Assembly (NCBI GenBank): GCA_036346225.1
Contig: JARFIW010001215.1
Span: 5,780,501 to 5,844,500 of the forward strand
Origin: Platerodrilus igneus
Lineage: Eukaryota; Arthropoda; Insecta; Coleoptera; Lycidae
Length of the DNA stretch: 64,000 nt
Direction of reading: 5' to 3'
Below, in pieces: positions 25,501 through 33,150 of the stretch. A model generated the notes under the pieces. That model searched no databases. It saw nothing but the letters and a program-made list of their open reading frames with translations, and had not been told where the DNA came from. Both the position numbers and the translations under genes were made by a program. How positions within the stretch are numbered: the first letter of the stretch is position 1; the number at the start of each line of letters is the position of its first letter.

Positions 25501-28500
25501 CAAAACGAAACTAATTGCCAGAATTCCATTTTTGTACAATAGAAAAATTAGAGAATCCATAGAAATAAATAAAAATTTTAATAACCTAAACAAAGACGAT
25601 GGTTACTACCTTTCCCCCATTTGGAAAACAAGCCTATGTTCACAACAGCGGAACCGTGACGTTCACTGATCCGCTACGACACTCCTCTCTATTCTTGATC
25701 GCTCATGCATCAAGTTCTCGCCCTATATAAACTACCACTTTCTTACTTACAAAAGTGGGCGAAACGTTGACCTTAATTTATAAAATGACACGGTCCCAAC
25801 CCGGAACCATAAATATTTATATTATATGCTCAAGTCCCTGTACAGATACAAAACTTTGCTGACATCATATACAAAATGGAACCTATGTTAGTCATACCAA
25901 TTATTGTAGTTTAGTGTATTATAATTATTTAGCAGTCCATCTGAAGAACAAATTGCAAATTCTTCAAAACTCATGTCTGAGATTTTCATACAATGTGAGT
26001 TATATGAAGCATGTGACACCTATATACAATGATTTGAAGATATTAAAATTTCGACCCCAATGTGAACTTTTCTTTGCAGTTTTCTTATTCATCTTATACA
26101 AGTCAGAACAGCCTAGTTATTTATATAGTAAAATACATTTGAGGTTGCATAATCATAATCTAAATCTTCGTAATAGCTGCAACATAACTATACCAAAGCA
26201 CAATAGTTCAAAATTCAAATGTTCTTTTGAGTATAGAAGTGCCAAAATCTTCAACAAATACTCAACTTAGACTCTGTCACTAGGTTTAAAACAGCCATTG
26301 CCAAGTGTCTTCTTCAAGAACAAGCCTTATGCCAGTAAATATTGTCTGAACTTTACTTGTACAGCAGGTATATTGTGAAAACCAGCTTTACTGACTTTAT
26401 ACCTTTAAGTAATAATTGTAATTTAATTGTAATTATTATTTATTAAATAAATAAATAAATTTCCTCATAGTGTAAAGGGGGCTAATCAGCCTGCAGCTAC
26501 CAAGATCCCCCAACACTTGAACATTTGCCGATTTAATAATTTTCCAATATAACTTTTTGCACAATCAACATTAGTTGAAAATATTTAAAAACAAATACCA
26601 GTAGTTGTTTATAATAATGATCAGATTTAAGTGCAATAATTTTTTTTGTCATGAGGTTTTCCGTCTTGAAACTGGTTGGACGAGTACCTTCACTTATTTC
26701 TATTCTAAGCTAGCCTACACTGTTCCCTGAAATTTCCACAGCCTAGATACATCTCGGTTCCCCTTCTTTAGTTTCCTAATTATATGCCCTATTTCACCAA
26801 GATTTAGTGGTATGTGAAGGGACTTAAGCAACCTGTAGCTACCAAGGATCCCCCAACACTTAGACATTTGCCGAATTAATAGTTTTTCAGTAAATCCTTT
26901 CGCACAATTAACATTAGTTGAAAGTACTGCAAAACCAATACCTGTGGTTGCTTATAGTTATCATCAGGTTTAAGTACAGTTATTTTTTTGTCATTAGGTT
27001 TCCCATGTTGGAATTAGTTGGACACGTACATCAATTGATTTCTATTCTGAGCAAGCCTGCACATTTCCCTGAAATTTCCACAACCTACAACTTTCACTAT
27101 CTGTGTGCAATAGTCTAACCTAGGTCTACCTCTACCTCTCTTTTTTCCTATCTTTGCTTCTAATATATTCCACACTATTCCCTCATGTTTTAGTATGTGG
27201 CCTATCATCCTATCTCTTCTATTTTTTACTGTTTTCCACATACTTCTTTCTTCCCCTACCATTTTTAGTACCTCTTCGTTCTTAACTTTGTCAGTCCATG
27301 ATATCTTCATTATACATCTGTAGCACCACATTTCAAAGGCTTCCACCTTTTTCTTGTCTGCTTCTCCTACTGTCAGGTTTTACAACTGTACAGTGCTGTG
27401 CTCCACACATGTTTTAAGCAATTTTTTCCTTGTTTCTATGTTTGTTGCCTTTGAACACAGTAGTTGTTTTTTTTTGGTTAAATGTAGCACGGCCTTGTGA
27501 TAATCTTTGTTTTATATCTTTTGCGCTCCTCCCATCTTGCGTTATTTGTATTTCTAGGTAGCAGAAATCCTTAAAATCTTGTAAGTTCTCGTTTCCGATT
27601 TGTATTTTAGTTTTTAATTTATTTTCCCCTCCTTTGCATACTAGTGCTTTAGTTTTATTTTTGTTAATTTTCATACCATATCTCTCTGTTAGAACTGTTT
27701 CCATTTCATTAAGAGCAGCTTCTAACTCTTCCTTTCTAGATGCTAATACCACTATATCATTTGCAAAATCTAAGCATATCAATTTTTTGTCCTTGCCTAA
27801 TAATTCCAAGTTCTCTTGCATTTGACAGTATTCATTACCTCTTCAATGTACAAGTTAAAAATTAATGGGGATAAGGCACATCCCTGTCTCACTCCTTTCC
27901 TAATGTTTACTCCTCTACGTTACTGCTCTAATTTTATTACCACTGTTTGCTCTTTGTATAGGCTATGTATTATCCGTCTGTCCCTAAAACTCATTCCAAT
28001 CTTCTTGAGTATTTCGAACATTTTTTTCTATTTTGTATTATCAAATACTTTTTCCAGATCTACAAACCCTATATACACGCTTTCCCCCTTTTTCTATTGT
28101 TTTCTCCATTATCATCCTCAGAGTTAAAATAGCCTCCAGTGTTCCCCTGTTTCGCATAAACCCAAATTGATCTTCTCCTAGTATTTCTTCAGCTCGTTTT
28201 TGCATTCGTTTTTGTACAATTCTAGTTAATATTTTTGACACATGTGCTGTCAAACTTATTGTACGAAAATTTCCACATCTATCCGAGCTTCTCTTTTTTG
28301 GTATAGTGACTATGATGTTATGTTTGAAATCTTTAGGTATCTCGCTTGTTTAATACATATAGCTTACAAGTTGAAAGAGACGTTCTGTTACTGCTTGTCC
28401 CACGGCTTTTAGAGTTTCTGCTTGCATCTTATCTGTACCCAGTGCATTACCATTTTTCAGACTTCCCTTATGCTAATTCAAAAGGATATTCCAAGTCGCC

Positions 28501-31369
28501 CTTTCCAATGTCTGATTCCTGTTCTAATGCTGGTATTTCCTCTCCTGCATATAAATTCCCTTTCCAATGTCTGATTCCTGTTCTAATGCTGGTATTTCCT
28601 CTCCTGCATATAAATTCCCTATATATTCTTTGCTATCTATACACTTCTTCTACATTTTCTATAATGACGTTTTCTCGCGCTTTGCTTTTATTTTTGCTCT
28701 TAGGTTTTACATCCCTAAAATTCATTCTTATTAGTTTGTATGCTTCGTCTGTCTTTGCATCTTAGTTTGTAACTCTTTGCACTTTTCATCAATCCATTGT
28801 TCTTTAGCTTTCCTGCATTTGCAAATAATTTCCCATTTTATGGCTTTGTATCTCTGTTTTCCTGTTTCATCTGATCTATTTTTGTATGTTAGTATTTCTT
28901 CTACTAGATTCAGGATACCCTTGGTTACCCATGATTTGTTATTTTCTCTTTGTGTATACCCCAGAATATTTCTGGCCGACATGTCTAAGCTGGATTTAAT
29001 GTTATTCCATTCTGTTTCTACTTCCTTAGTATCAGAAATTTTTCCGATATCTTTCAGCAAATCATTTGACCTTTTTTCAAATCTTTCGTGGATATCTTTA
29101 TCTTTTAGTTTCTCAAAGTCAAAGTGACTTTTTCCGTTCCTTTTTTTTCAAATTTTTAAATTTAAGGGTGCCCTTCATAATTACGATGTTGTGGTCAGTG
29201 TCTATATCTGCTTCTGGGTAGCTTCTGCAGTCTTTTACTTAATTCCTAAACCGTTGTCTAACAAGAATGTAATCTATTTAACATCTTCTCATATCTCCTG
29301 ACATCTTCCACGGGTATCGTCTTCTAGCATGATGTTAAAATAATGTGTTTGTGATGGTTAAATTGTTCTTGTCACAAAATTCTACCAGCCTATTTCCTCT
29401 ATCATTTCTCGTGCCTAAACCAAATTTATTTATTTATACATAAATCTACTACTGCTCCTTCCCTACTCTCACCTACCACTGCATTAAAATCCCCAGTAAT
29501 TATTAAATTTTCGTGTTCTTTTATGTATCTTAGTATGTCTTCGATATCTTTGTAGAGGGCCTCTACCTCATCCTCACTGAGGCATGTAAACTTGTATAAT
29601 TACTGTATCGGTTTAGATTCTAATCTAACCATCAGTACACTTTCGTTCTTTTGTAGGTAGTTTTCTACACGTTGTCCTATCTTTTTTCTCATAACTATTC
29701 TCACACCCGGATATCCTTCCTCTGGTCCTATATAAATTACCCTAAAGTCTCCAGTCCAAAAATCCCCCGCCTCTGGCCAGAACTTCACTGATCCCTACTA
29801 TGTCTAGTGATAACCTACCCATTTCAATTTTCTAGCTCTCTAGCTTACCTACTTCCTTCATACTTCTAACATTCCACGCTCCGACTCGCAGAATGTTCAG
29901 AATTATGGGTGACACGAAACAAATCTTCAGACATCTTATAATGAGGTTTGATTTTGTACCAGTTCTCTTTGATGATAGTGATCACTAGAGGTAAAAGAAT
30001 ATTCATGAACAAGGAGGTTACATACAACGAAATAAGAATACGATCGATGGACAATTGAAATTCTTTAAATTGATGAACAAACAAGAGGCAGTCTTTTACA
30101 TTATACCCTCAAGAGGGAAAACCAATTGAAGAATGCTAGCTAGGAATGAATCAATACCATAAGTGGGTGTATTCACCATAGAAATGATAGGTTTTAAGGT
30201 AAGAAGTGGTTTATGTACTTTTGGTAAACCATAATATTTACTCGGGGTAGAATTACAAATACCGAGATGATTCTTTTCAGAATCATTCGACATCCCTTCT
30301 TATGAAGTACCTTTATATTGCTCATTCACCTTTTTTTAGGTGATAAACATAGGATCCCTTTGCAAGAGTTTATATATAGATCTGTCCGATAACAAAACGA
30401 GAGATTTATCAATATATTGTAGTTTATCCATAATGATGAATGATGGTAACATCATCTTTATCTGTCTTAGCGACAATGATATCTAGATGGTCAGCTAAGT
30501 ATTTTTTGACTTTATAGAGCTGCTCATTCTGTTGATTGTAATACTGATAGTTCCTCGAGTTATTTGCAAAATTCATAATAACATTGAAGACTTTTCCTCC
30601 AAGGACGTCCTTTCTTCTTTGGGATAGTCCATCAGTGTCGATGATGGATTCAACACGACCAATCAATTTGCCAAGACGATTGTCTTTTATTTGTGGTTGT
30701 AAACTGAGCATAGGTAAAAGCGATGACAAGTTTTTAACATAATCCGAACTTATCACATCACTAATGTTAGTTACTGACTGAATTGTCAATATATAAATTA
30801 GAATTGTAAAGACTGTTCTGATAATAACTCCTTGAATTTGTTCATATTGATTATTTTGATGTAAATAATGGCATCTTGATGCTTGTCTTAGATAAAACGA
30901 TTTCAACAATGTAGGAGGCAGAACTCCTTTTAGTGAATTCATAATAATATGCAATTGCCTATTGTACGATATATTCGAAATATTTAATTTCAGCATTTAC
31001 AATGAATTATTCTTTTTGGTGGACTTTCACCATCATGACAATTTTGGGTTTACTGCGATGTCTGTTACAATCACCTTTCCCACTAGTGATTGCAGAGGCT
31101 TTTCCGGAGCATTTCATACCAGCCTTTTCCATTTACTTAGTACTATGCGGTTGTGTAAGCTTACTTTTTGGACCACTAACAGGTACTCACTTGTGCAATT
31201 TTTTCCTTACTTTAAAACTGTTATTGCAGCTATAGTTAGAACAAGTACAAACAGTGATATTATGGTTGTGCATCTCTTAACAGCTGCGCTATTGGTCTGC
31301 ACAATTTGTTGGAGCATTGAACTAATGTATGTCAAACTAAAGAAAGCACAAAATTCTCAGGTGAAGTAG
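4435..31369 (+). CDS. SLC16-like monocarboxylate transporter (MFS), 3' six exons
   Basis: Multi-exon plus-strand gene of the major facilitator superfamily, closest by eye to the monocarboxylate-transporter (SLC16) group of insects. Joined exons 4435-4578, 4632-4916, 14202-14382, 14433-14725, 30994-31182 and 31230-31369 give about 410 residues in one open frame, with every junction GT-AG and phase-compatible, ending at TAG 31367-31369. Visible landmarks are SCRKVGLFGA (loop 2-3), QGLGFGLMLTSSF (TM4), DKKKTVVMNAAQNALGFGPC, a hydrophilic central loop (exon 14202-14382), then the second six-helix half with VDAGFSDRELS and FFGPLTG-like ends. The first 1-2 helices with the usual family N-terminal motif are missing, so the start lies upstream of the window. 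Known for the family: proton-linked transport of small monocarboxylates or related solutes at the plasma membrane; the actual substrate cannot be told. No stops in the exons suggest it is a live gene. Confidence 0.85.
4632..4916 (+). CDS. Transporter exon B (TM4-6)
   Basis: Acceptor AG at 4630-4631, donor GTAAGT at 4917. The intron before it is only 53 bases. Encodes LGFGLMLTSSFTAFNLYFD, NAAQNALGFGPCFVPLV and a following helix pair, then the start of the cytoplasmic loop (HPVKWHLKKHCLP). Typical of the SLC16 first half. Confidence 0.88.
4917..5719. other. Intron start, no feature recognised
   Basis: AT-rich intron sequence between the donor at 4917 and the first Gypsy-like LTR. Nothing coding or repetitive was recognised. 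Confidence 0.5.
5720..6390 (+). mobile_element. Gypsy-type LTR, old copy (5' LTR of a pair)
   Basis: Starts GTTACGCACC, related to the TGTTACRTGCC starts of the LTRs at 17.7, 38.9, 46.7 and 58.8 kb, and ends CTATAACA. It contains a TATA-like signal (CATTATAAAATATAG, near 6040) and AATAAA downstream. It aligns along its whole length with 8998-10101 once a ~447-base insertion in that copy is removed (671 versus 657 bases). Immediately after it comes TGGTGCCAAATTTCG, a possible primer-binding site. Confidence 0.65.
6391..8159. other. Possible internal region of the old LTR element, no coding left
   Basis: AT-rich DNA between the two LTR copies. The first bases after the LTR (TGGTGCCAAATTT) could be a primer-binding site. 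No gag or pol similarity was recognised. The open frames at 7080-7304 and 7894-8130 have no recognisable domain, and 7380-7860 may be a decayed minus-strand LINE piece, but this is not firm. Confidence 0.4.
8160..8997 (+). repeat. Old dispersed AT-rich repeat upstream of LTR
   Basis: Diverged similarity by eye to 51.9-52.4 kb (both with ATGTATCGTTAA, then CTGG and TTTTGCTG at matching spacing) and, reversed, to 58.8-59.6 kb (shared TTTGGTATTTACGAT, GGAATTATT, then GGCTTTGTCGCGATT directly before an LTR start). Probably the 3' non-coding internal end of a Gypsy-type element. Confidence 0.45.
8998..10101 (+). mobile_element. Gypsy-type LTR with internal insertion
   Basis: Begins TGTTAGGTGTC and ends CTATAACA. 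Collinear with 5720-6390 (shared TTATTATCTGTATTCCTT, ACGTGTAACCCACGC, GAGATAAAACAACAATTATT) except for about 447 extra bases at 9577-10023. With 5720-6390 it may frame one decayed element of about 4.4 kb. Confidence 0.6.
9577..10023. mobile_element. ~447-base insertion inside an LTR copy
   Basis: Sequence present in this LTR copy but absent from its partner at 6301-6306. No coding capacity and no recognised family; possibly a MITE or other small element. Exact ends are uncertain by a few bases because of T-rich flanks. Confidence 0.5.
10720..11905 (+). repeat. Dispersed repeat, copy A
   Basis: Two blocks, about 10720-10910 and 11495-11905, match in order and strand the blocks 13385-13550 and 13600-13950 (shared TTATTACTCCTTTCT, AATAATAAAACAAAACTCCA, TCTTCGTTCTCAGGGTTT, GCTTGTAAAAGAAGTA-like). 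Copy A has about 550 extra bases between the blocks. No coding region; class unknown. Confidence 0.6.
11930..12070 (+). mobile_element. SINE fragment, 3' body only
   Basis: Contains GTGTTGTCACGCATGTTAAAG and the following body of the SINE family seen complete at 42327-42629, but lacks the tRNA head. Diverged, so an older copy. Confidence 0.7.
12157..13060 (-). pseudogene. Jockey-like LINE fragment (endonuclease end to RT start)
   Basis: On the minus strand, 13060-12574 gives remains of the end of an APE-type endonuclease and the linker (SDHHNSVLL-like, then a charged stretch with MEEEKPKKT), and 12438-12157 gives the region before the reverse transcriptase with HVTPRELHDLIRK and the motif KTRKAPGSNVIPA (family usual: K-KAPGPDGI). 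Stops and frameshifts break it and the RT core is missing. Clade placement is by eye. Confidence 0.65.
13061..13384. other. Intron sequence, nothing recognised
   Basis: No coding or repeat signal recognised between the LINE fragment and repeat copy B. Confidence 0.4.
13385..13955 (+). repeat. Dispersed repeat, copy B
   Basis: Second copy of the repeat at 10720-11905, without the 550-base middle part. Each block starts and ends at similar places in both copies. The two copies flank the Jockey-like fragment. Confidence 0.6.
14202..14382 (+). CDS. Transporter exon C (central loop)
   Basis: Acceptor AG at 14200-14201, donor GTAAAT at 14383. Completes the glutamate codon left by exon B and encodes a hydrophilic segment (QDVLVIEKDPLL, SRLSLVSMGNFAIS, LDKEGNLD) matching the poorly conserved loop between helices 6 and 7. 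Frame agreement with both neighbours supports it. Confidence 0.75.
14433..14725 (+). CDS. Transporter exon D (TM7-8)
   Basis: Acceptor AG at 14431-14432, donor GTAAG at 14726. Encodes LGLLKNLTYINITIGLALSM, YPHILVDAGFSDRELSLVMM and ASDLISRSIFSFF, that is, helices 7-8 and the loop with the usual basic residues, ending ATSALFRTG. The preceding intron is 50 bases. Confidence 0.85.
14726..15325. other. Intron start with a GT/GC microsatellite
   Basis: Positions about 14943-14988 are a run of alternating TG and then CG dinucleotides. It makes a false open frame of repeated His/Thr/Arg on the minus strand. The rest has no recognised feature. Confidence 0.7.
15413..16250 (-). pseudogene. Gypsy gag remnant
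   Basis: Minus-strand translation from a candidate ATG near 16247 gives a capsid-type Gag: an N-terminal charged part (SRIAHVKQRIDLLCLFNNEQ) followed by the retrotransposon-gag domain (LDRVNDFRISRN, FALIWYRNIRNQISTWEELV, FLPHGYITDLWNEIGNRTQG). In-frame stops near 16200, 16080 and 15740 show decay. After KPLEFEI the frame runs into LTR sequence, marking the deletion junction. Nucleocapsid and later parts are absent. Confidence 0.8.
17080..17707 (-). mobile_element. Gypsy LTR (5' LTR of the deleted element)
   Basis: 628 bases with TG...CA ends on the minus strand. Same family as 46672-47255 and 58196-58822 (shared AATATTGGCGCGAATTCA, GTCTGCGCATTCTC, GGAAACCTACAT and GACAGTTGGCAATACATA). Confidence 0.75.
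17794..18660 (-). repeat. 867-bp tandem duplication, unit 1 (LINE/Penelope chimera)
   Basis: Directly followed by a nearly identical unit at 18661-19527 (constant offset 866-867). Each unit holds a short LINE 3' end (17800-17970), a Penelope RT piece (17974-18104) and a longer RTE-like LINE 3' end (18105-18656), all minus strand. The LINE part encodes GRGRPRLDYCTQIV and FREMCRLA. Confidence 0.85.
17974..18104 (-). pseudogene. Penelope RT fragment
   Basis: Minus-strand translation gives NTYFSFQDKYY, then RTPVGSPLSPVLAQIVMDNL, which is reverse-transcriptase motif region 4 of Penelope-like elements (family usual: GTPMGSPLSPxxA). Only about 43 codons are present, fused to LINE 3' sequence on both sides. 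Confidence 0.8.
18661..19527 (-). repeat. 867-bp tandem duplication, unit 2
   Basis: Second unit with the same order of parts, including the Penelope RT fragment at 18841-18971. A few per cent of bases differ from unit 1. Unit 2 ends exactly where the CR1/Jockey-like LINE begins. Confidence 0.85.
19791..20870 (+). pseudogene. LINE ORF1 (PHD-like finger and zinc knuckles)
   Basis: Starts MEPIDSKCVKCNFEVEN. The first 65 residues carry a Cys/His pattern (CVKC, CNCDIYH, HKKC, CYIC) like the PHD-type finger found in ORF1 of CR1-group elements. A middle domain follows (VNLTDIRINVSQIKMVAKCG), and the C-terminal part has zinc knuckles (CYKCLVYHHYAQNC, CCANCSGSH). There is one in-frame stop at 20394-20396 and a frameshift near 20710. 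Known role of such ORF1 proteins: RNA binding in the retrotransposition particle. Confidence 0.75.
20877..23064 (+). pseudogene. LINE ORF2, endonuclease and reverse transcriptase (5' part)
   Basis: Begins with an APE-type endonuclease: CHINIRSLI, IAMSETWLP, GGGICCYV, GVIYRPPSS, ILMGDVNINL, MSDHQMVYC. The reverse transcriptase follows: ESIIIPLAKV, LRPISILPTLSKV, FQDYSKAFDTIHHKLL, SEQGVPQGSILGTLLF, and the catalytic box MYADDTQLY at 22749-22775, which is intact. Frameshifts occur near 21180, 22200, 22490 and 22720. The frame is cut at 23064 by the Penelope insertion, exactly in the segment encoding GYYML. Confidence 0.85.
23065..24118. repeat. Inverted terminal repeats of the Penelope element
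   Basis: About 23070-23450 and 23731-24118 are reverse complements (shared ACGTCGACC-type core, ATCAGGACAAGAAAAG, GTGTCTTGTGG, GATCATGAATAG read in opposite directions). The spacer 23455-23730 is the reverse-strand GIY-YIG coding end. Confidence 0.85.
24130..25640 (+). pseudogene. Penelope RT with C-terminal GIY-YIG endonuclease
   Basis: RT motifs in order: PPRLYGLPKVHKP and PLRPIVSTINS (about 24240-24330), VSFDVTSLFTNVP, QTSGTPMGSPLSPIVANIF, then RYVNDTF where the family has YVDD; the first Asp codon is AAT (24750-24752), so the metal-binding site is lost. Further on are GTLPFLDVLV and SVYRKTT. After a frameshift near 24960 the linker continues, and about 25330-25640 encodes the GIY-YIG nuclease (CGLVYIGETG, then TRLNEHKRCLRTSQ). 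Known function: RT plus endonuclease for target-primed insertion. Frameshifts and the Asp to Asn change make it inactive. Confidence 0.88.
25833..26270 (+). pseudogene. LINE ORF2, C-terminal part after the insertion
   Basis: Continues the ORF2 frame with KSLYRYKTLLTSYTK right after the second copy of the target duplication, then (frameshifted) LKNKLQILQNSCLRFSYNV and the terminal HNHNLNLRNSCNI, SFEYRSAKIFNKY. This is the usual C-terminal region of CR1/Jockey-type ORF2. Confidence 0.8.
26461..27000 (-). repeat. Reiterated 3' modules of the RTE-like LINE
   Basis: About 26461-26790 and 26800-27000 are two diverged direct copies of a module (GCAGCCTGTRGCTRCCAAG, CACTTGAACATTTGCC, AATCAACATTAGTTGAAA, then the C-terminal coding end). 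Similar modules occur at 34175-34720 and 37215-37450. Confidence 0.7.
28501..28618. repeat. 59-bp perfect tandem duplication in LINE copy 1
   Basis: 28501-28559 and 28560-28618 are identical. The corresponding region of LINE copy 3 (38900-38941, 39778-39795) has the unit once, so the duplication is specific to this copy. Confidence 0.9.
29894..30960 (-). pseudogene. Penelope-like element fragment (N-terminal and RT start)
   Basis: Minus strand: 30996-30424 encodes the N-terminal region (LSQRRKDVLGGKVFNVIMNF, then IIVAKTDKDDVTII, a family landmark), 30293-30096 encodes RT motif 1-2 (YYGLPKVHKP, LKPIISMVNTPTYG), and 30084-29894 continues (LYVTSLFMNI in place of VTSLFTNVP). Joined to LINE copy 1 at 29893. 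A different lineage from the Penelope at 23-25.8 kb. The fragment abuts the acceptor region of transporter exon E. Confidence 0.8.
30994..31182 (+). CDS. Transporter exon E (TM10-11)
   Basis: Acceptor AG at 30992-30993, donor GT at 31183. Encodes FTMNYSFWWTFTIMTILGLL, LVIAEAFPEHFIPAFSIYLV and FGPLTG, matching helices 9-11 of the family including the FGPLxG motif. It begins only about 30 bases after a Penelope remnant. It splices in phase to exon D after a 16.3-kb intron. Confidence 0.85.
31230..31369 (+). CDS. Transporter last exon (TM12 and C-terminus)
   Basis: Acceptor AG at 31228-31229 after a 47-base intron. Encodes a final helix (HLLTAALLVCTICWSIELMY) and a short basic tail KLKKAQNSQVK, then TAG. 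A poly(A) signal follows 64 bases after the stop. Confidence 0.8.
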
Positions 31370-31432
31370 CTTTAAGCTAGTTCCTATAATGTACTGTATT
31401 TAATTATTTTATTTTTGTAAGACTGAAATTTT

Positions 31433-31438
31433 AATAAA
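31433..31438 (+). terminator. Poly(A) signal of the transporter gene
   Basis: AATAAA sits 64 bases after the stop codon at 31369 in AT-rich 3' UTR, the usual place for the cleavage/polyadenylation signal. Confidence 0.6.
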
Positions 31439-31439
31439 A

Positions 31440-32225
31440 TTAATTAACTTTTATATATAGCATATTTATTAAAAATGTTAAATAAATTAGGTACATCATT
31501 GAGTACATACATGAACAATAACTACCGTAGTTATAACTACGGTAGTAATAACTACCAGTAGTTGGCAGGGCATATACACATACGGTGTCTCTAACTACCA
31601 CACTTATAAACCCGTTTATTAACTCCTCTCCACACATTTCGCCAACATGATTCACACACTACAGTAGCTGGACGTGACACTCTCAGCATCGTTTTGAGGG
31701 TCTTTTAACTTGTGAGAGTTTTTTGGCTTGTTGATGTTTTTTCTCTGATGAGTTGTAGTGGTGTTTGTTGATATTCTTGATAAATTTGTTGATGTGGATT
31801 TCTCCAGACCTGCTGTTGGAATCCCCATGTTTCGACGCAGCGAGCAATTTCCCGGATCTTCCCCTTGGTTGTCCTCCAACTACACGATATCCGGATCCTG
31901 GGTCCACTGGCTTGTGGTTTTCGACCGACAGGATGGCTATTCACCACAGGCCGCTCCATTGTCAGGTAGCTCGTCTAACAGGACTGACGGATGTGCATCT
32001 CCAACGACTTCACTTGTGTACCCATTCCTCGGCACCCCGCGTAGCTGGAGAACTCCCTCGAGTTGTCACCGTTCCGCTGCTCACCTTTGTTCGCCCGGAG
32101 GCGGTGGTAGATAGATGTTGCTGCTTCGGAATCTACGCAGCAACTACACGATTCAAATTATACCCTGAAATTTATTGCAAAATTTGTTATTGTTAGCTCT
32201 TTTAAGTTTTGAAGGTTATGTTAAA
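31440..32225 (-). mobile_element. Probable LTR-element remnant downstream of the gene
   Basis: On the minus strand TGTCACGTCCAGC starts at about 31680, like an LTR start, followed by AATAAA-type signals toward 31445. The GC-richer stretch 31700-32120 would then be the 3' internal end. No coding domain was recognised, so this is an inference. Confidence 0.35.
31521..31546. repeat. Perfect 26-bp palindrome
   Basis: Positions 31521-31546 read the same on both strands (half-site ACTACCGTAGTTA), without spacer. A further half copy, ACTACCAGTAGTT, follows at 31551. Confidence 0.9.
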
Positions 32226-32239
32226 ATTATTATAAGCTG

Positions 32240-32825
32240 CTCTACGATGTTGTATATTTGGTAGCAACAACACCAAAGAATCAACTTTTAGACATAGGTA
32301 CAGTTTTACGATTTACGAAGGTCAAAAGCATTTGGACGAAAGAATGAAATGGCGACTGGTGGAATAGAATAGTTAAAACCATTTTGATAATGCACATTGA
32401 ATCGAAAATTTTTGTATGAGAAAATCTACATTTTTGTGGTTTTGTGATCAACTATGAAGGGCTTTAGAACCCCATCCGGATCATTCAAAAATCTACATAC
32501 CGTTATCTGTGGAAACAAAAGTGACCATCACATGATTACATTTGGCAAGTTGCGAATATAGAATGGTTGGTAACTGTTTTGGTGTACATAAAAAGACAGT
32601 TGGAAAATGTGTTCACGAAGTTGTTACTTGCATTAATAAAGAATTGATGCAGTCATGTTTAAATATGCCAAAGATATCGAATGTGTGGATATTGCGTTTA
32701 ATTTAGAAAAAAAAAACCAACTTACCTCAACTGATGGGAGTAATAGACAGTACATACATACATATTCTGCCCCCAGTTGATGGTTATAGAGATTTTGTCA
32801 ATAGAAAGGGATATTGCAAACTGTA
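32240..32825 (+). pseudogene. PIF/Harbinger (HARBI1-like) transposase, N-terminal half
   Basis: Plus-strand frames give FGVHKKTVGKCVHEVVTCIN, then the DDE-domain start QLMGVIDST (first catalytic Asp in VID), ILPPVDGYRDFVNRKGY. This is the standard order in HARBI1-like transposases. Frame breaks near 32660 and 32820. The C-terminal half is not contiguous; a matching half is at 41537-42005. Known role: DDE transposase for 3-bp target insertion. Confidence 0.75.
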
Positions 32826-33004
32826 GTGGATTACTTATATAGGTAAAACAAATGTACATTGTAAAAGCATTTATGTACGATTCGATCCTAAAGACTATTT
32901 TATGGAAATTTACTGGTCGTAAAGTGACTCTACAGAAATAAAACGTCAAACCAAATGTCAAAATTTTATTGGTTATCAAACAATTCAATAACGTATAGGT
33001 AATT

Positions 33005-33150
33005 CACGATTTGAACCCTACTTATTAGTGGTGTAATTTTCTTCATATGAATGTCCAGGCTTACTCAGGAGAAGTGATTCTTTTGTTTTTATTGCATTTT
33101 TACGTATTTCTTCCATTTCATACAATTGAAACCTTGTACCTAGTAGTAAG
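33005..33150 (-). pseudogene. Possible Harbinger Myb-like accessory protein, C-terminus
   Basis: Minus strand translation gives GTRFQLYEMEEIRKNAIKTK and then SKPGHSYEENYTT. This resembles the coiled C-terminal end of the Myb/SANT-like second protein of PIF/Harbinger elements and is convergent with the transposase half next to it. Short and without the Myb domain, so uncertain. Confidence 0.35.

Larger units (their letters stand above)
23065..25819 (+). mobile_element. Penelope-like element with inverted pLTR, 13-bp target duplication
   Basis: Flanked by TATTATATGCTCA at 23052-23064 and 25820-25832. Left part (23065-23730) is a reversed fragment: a terminal repeat and the reversed GIY-YIG end of the ORF. 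Then a plus-strand terminal repeat (23731-24118), a plus-strand RT/endonuclease ORF (24130-25640) and a short terminal repeat (25640-25819). The head-to-head terminal repeats are characteristic of Penelope elements. Confidence 0.88.
19528..26460 (+). mobile_element. CR1/Jockey-like LINE, nearly full length, interrupted
   Basis: Plus-strand non-LTR retrotransposon: 5' UTR about 19528-19790, ORF1 19791-20723, ORF2 from about 20877 to 26270, 3' UTR, and a tail TTAAATAAATAAATAAAT ending at about 26460. A Penelope element (23065-25819) splits ORF2. Stops and frameshifts in both ORFs make it inactive. Clade placement (CR1/Jockey group) is by domain order and the YADD box, not by phylogeny. Confidence 0.8.
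26461..29893 (-). mobile_element. RTE-like LINE copy 1, 5' truncated
   Basis: Minus strand. From the element's 5' to 3': endonuclease piece (29788-29600: GQRVENYLQKNESVLMVRLE), linker (29060-28731), RT (28253-28041: ILGEDQFGFMRNRGT; 27821-27414: LDFANDIVVLASRKEELEAA, where the box is FAND instead of F/YADD), C-terminal part (27346-27014: EAFEMWCYRCIMKISWTDKV, GRGRPRLDYCTQIV), then a modular 3' end. Many frameshifts. Clade (RTE or related APE-type) is by eye. It ends abruptly at 29893 against a Penelope remnant. Confidence 0.75.

Noticed and set aside
26461..27000. Regularly spaced repeats resembling an array
   Set aside because: Units are about 300 bases, diverged and part of a LINE 3' end; nothing like a CRISPR array, which is also not expected in a nuclear insect genome.
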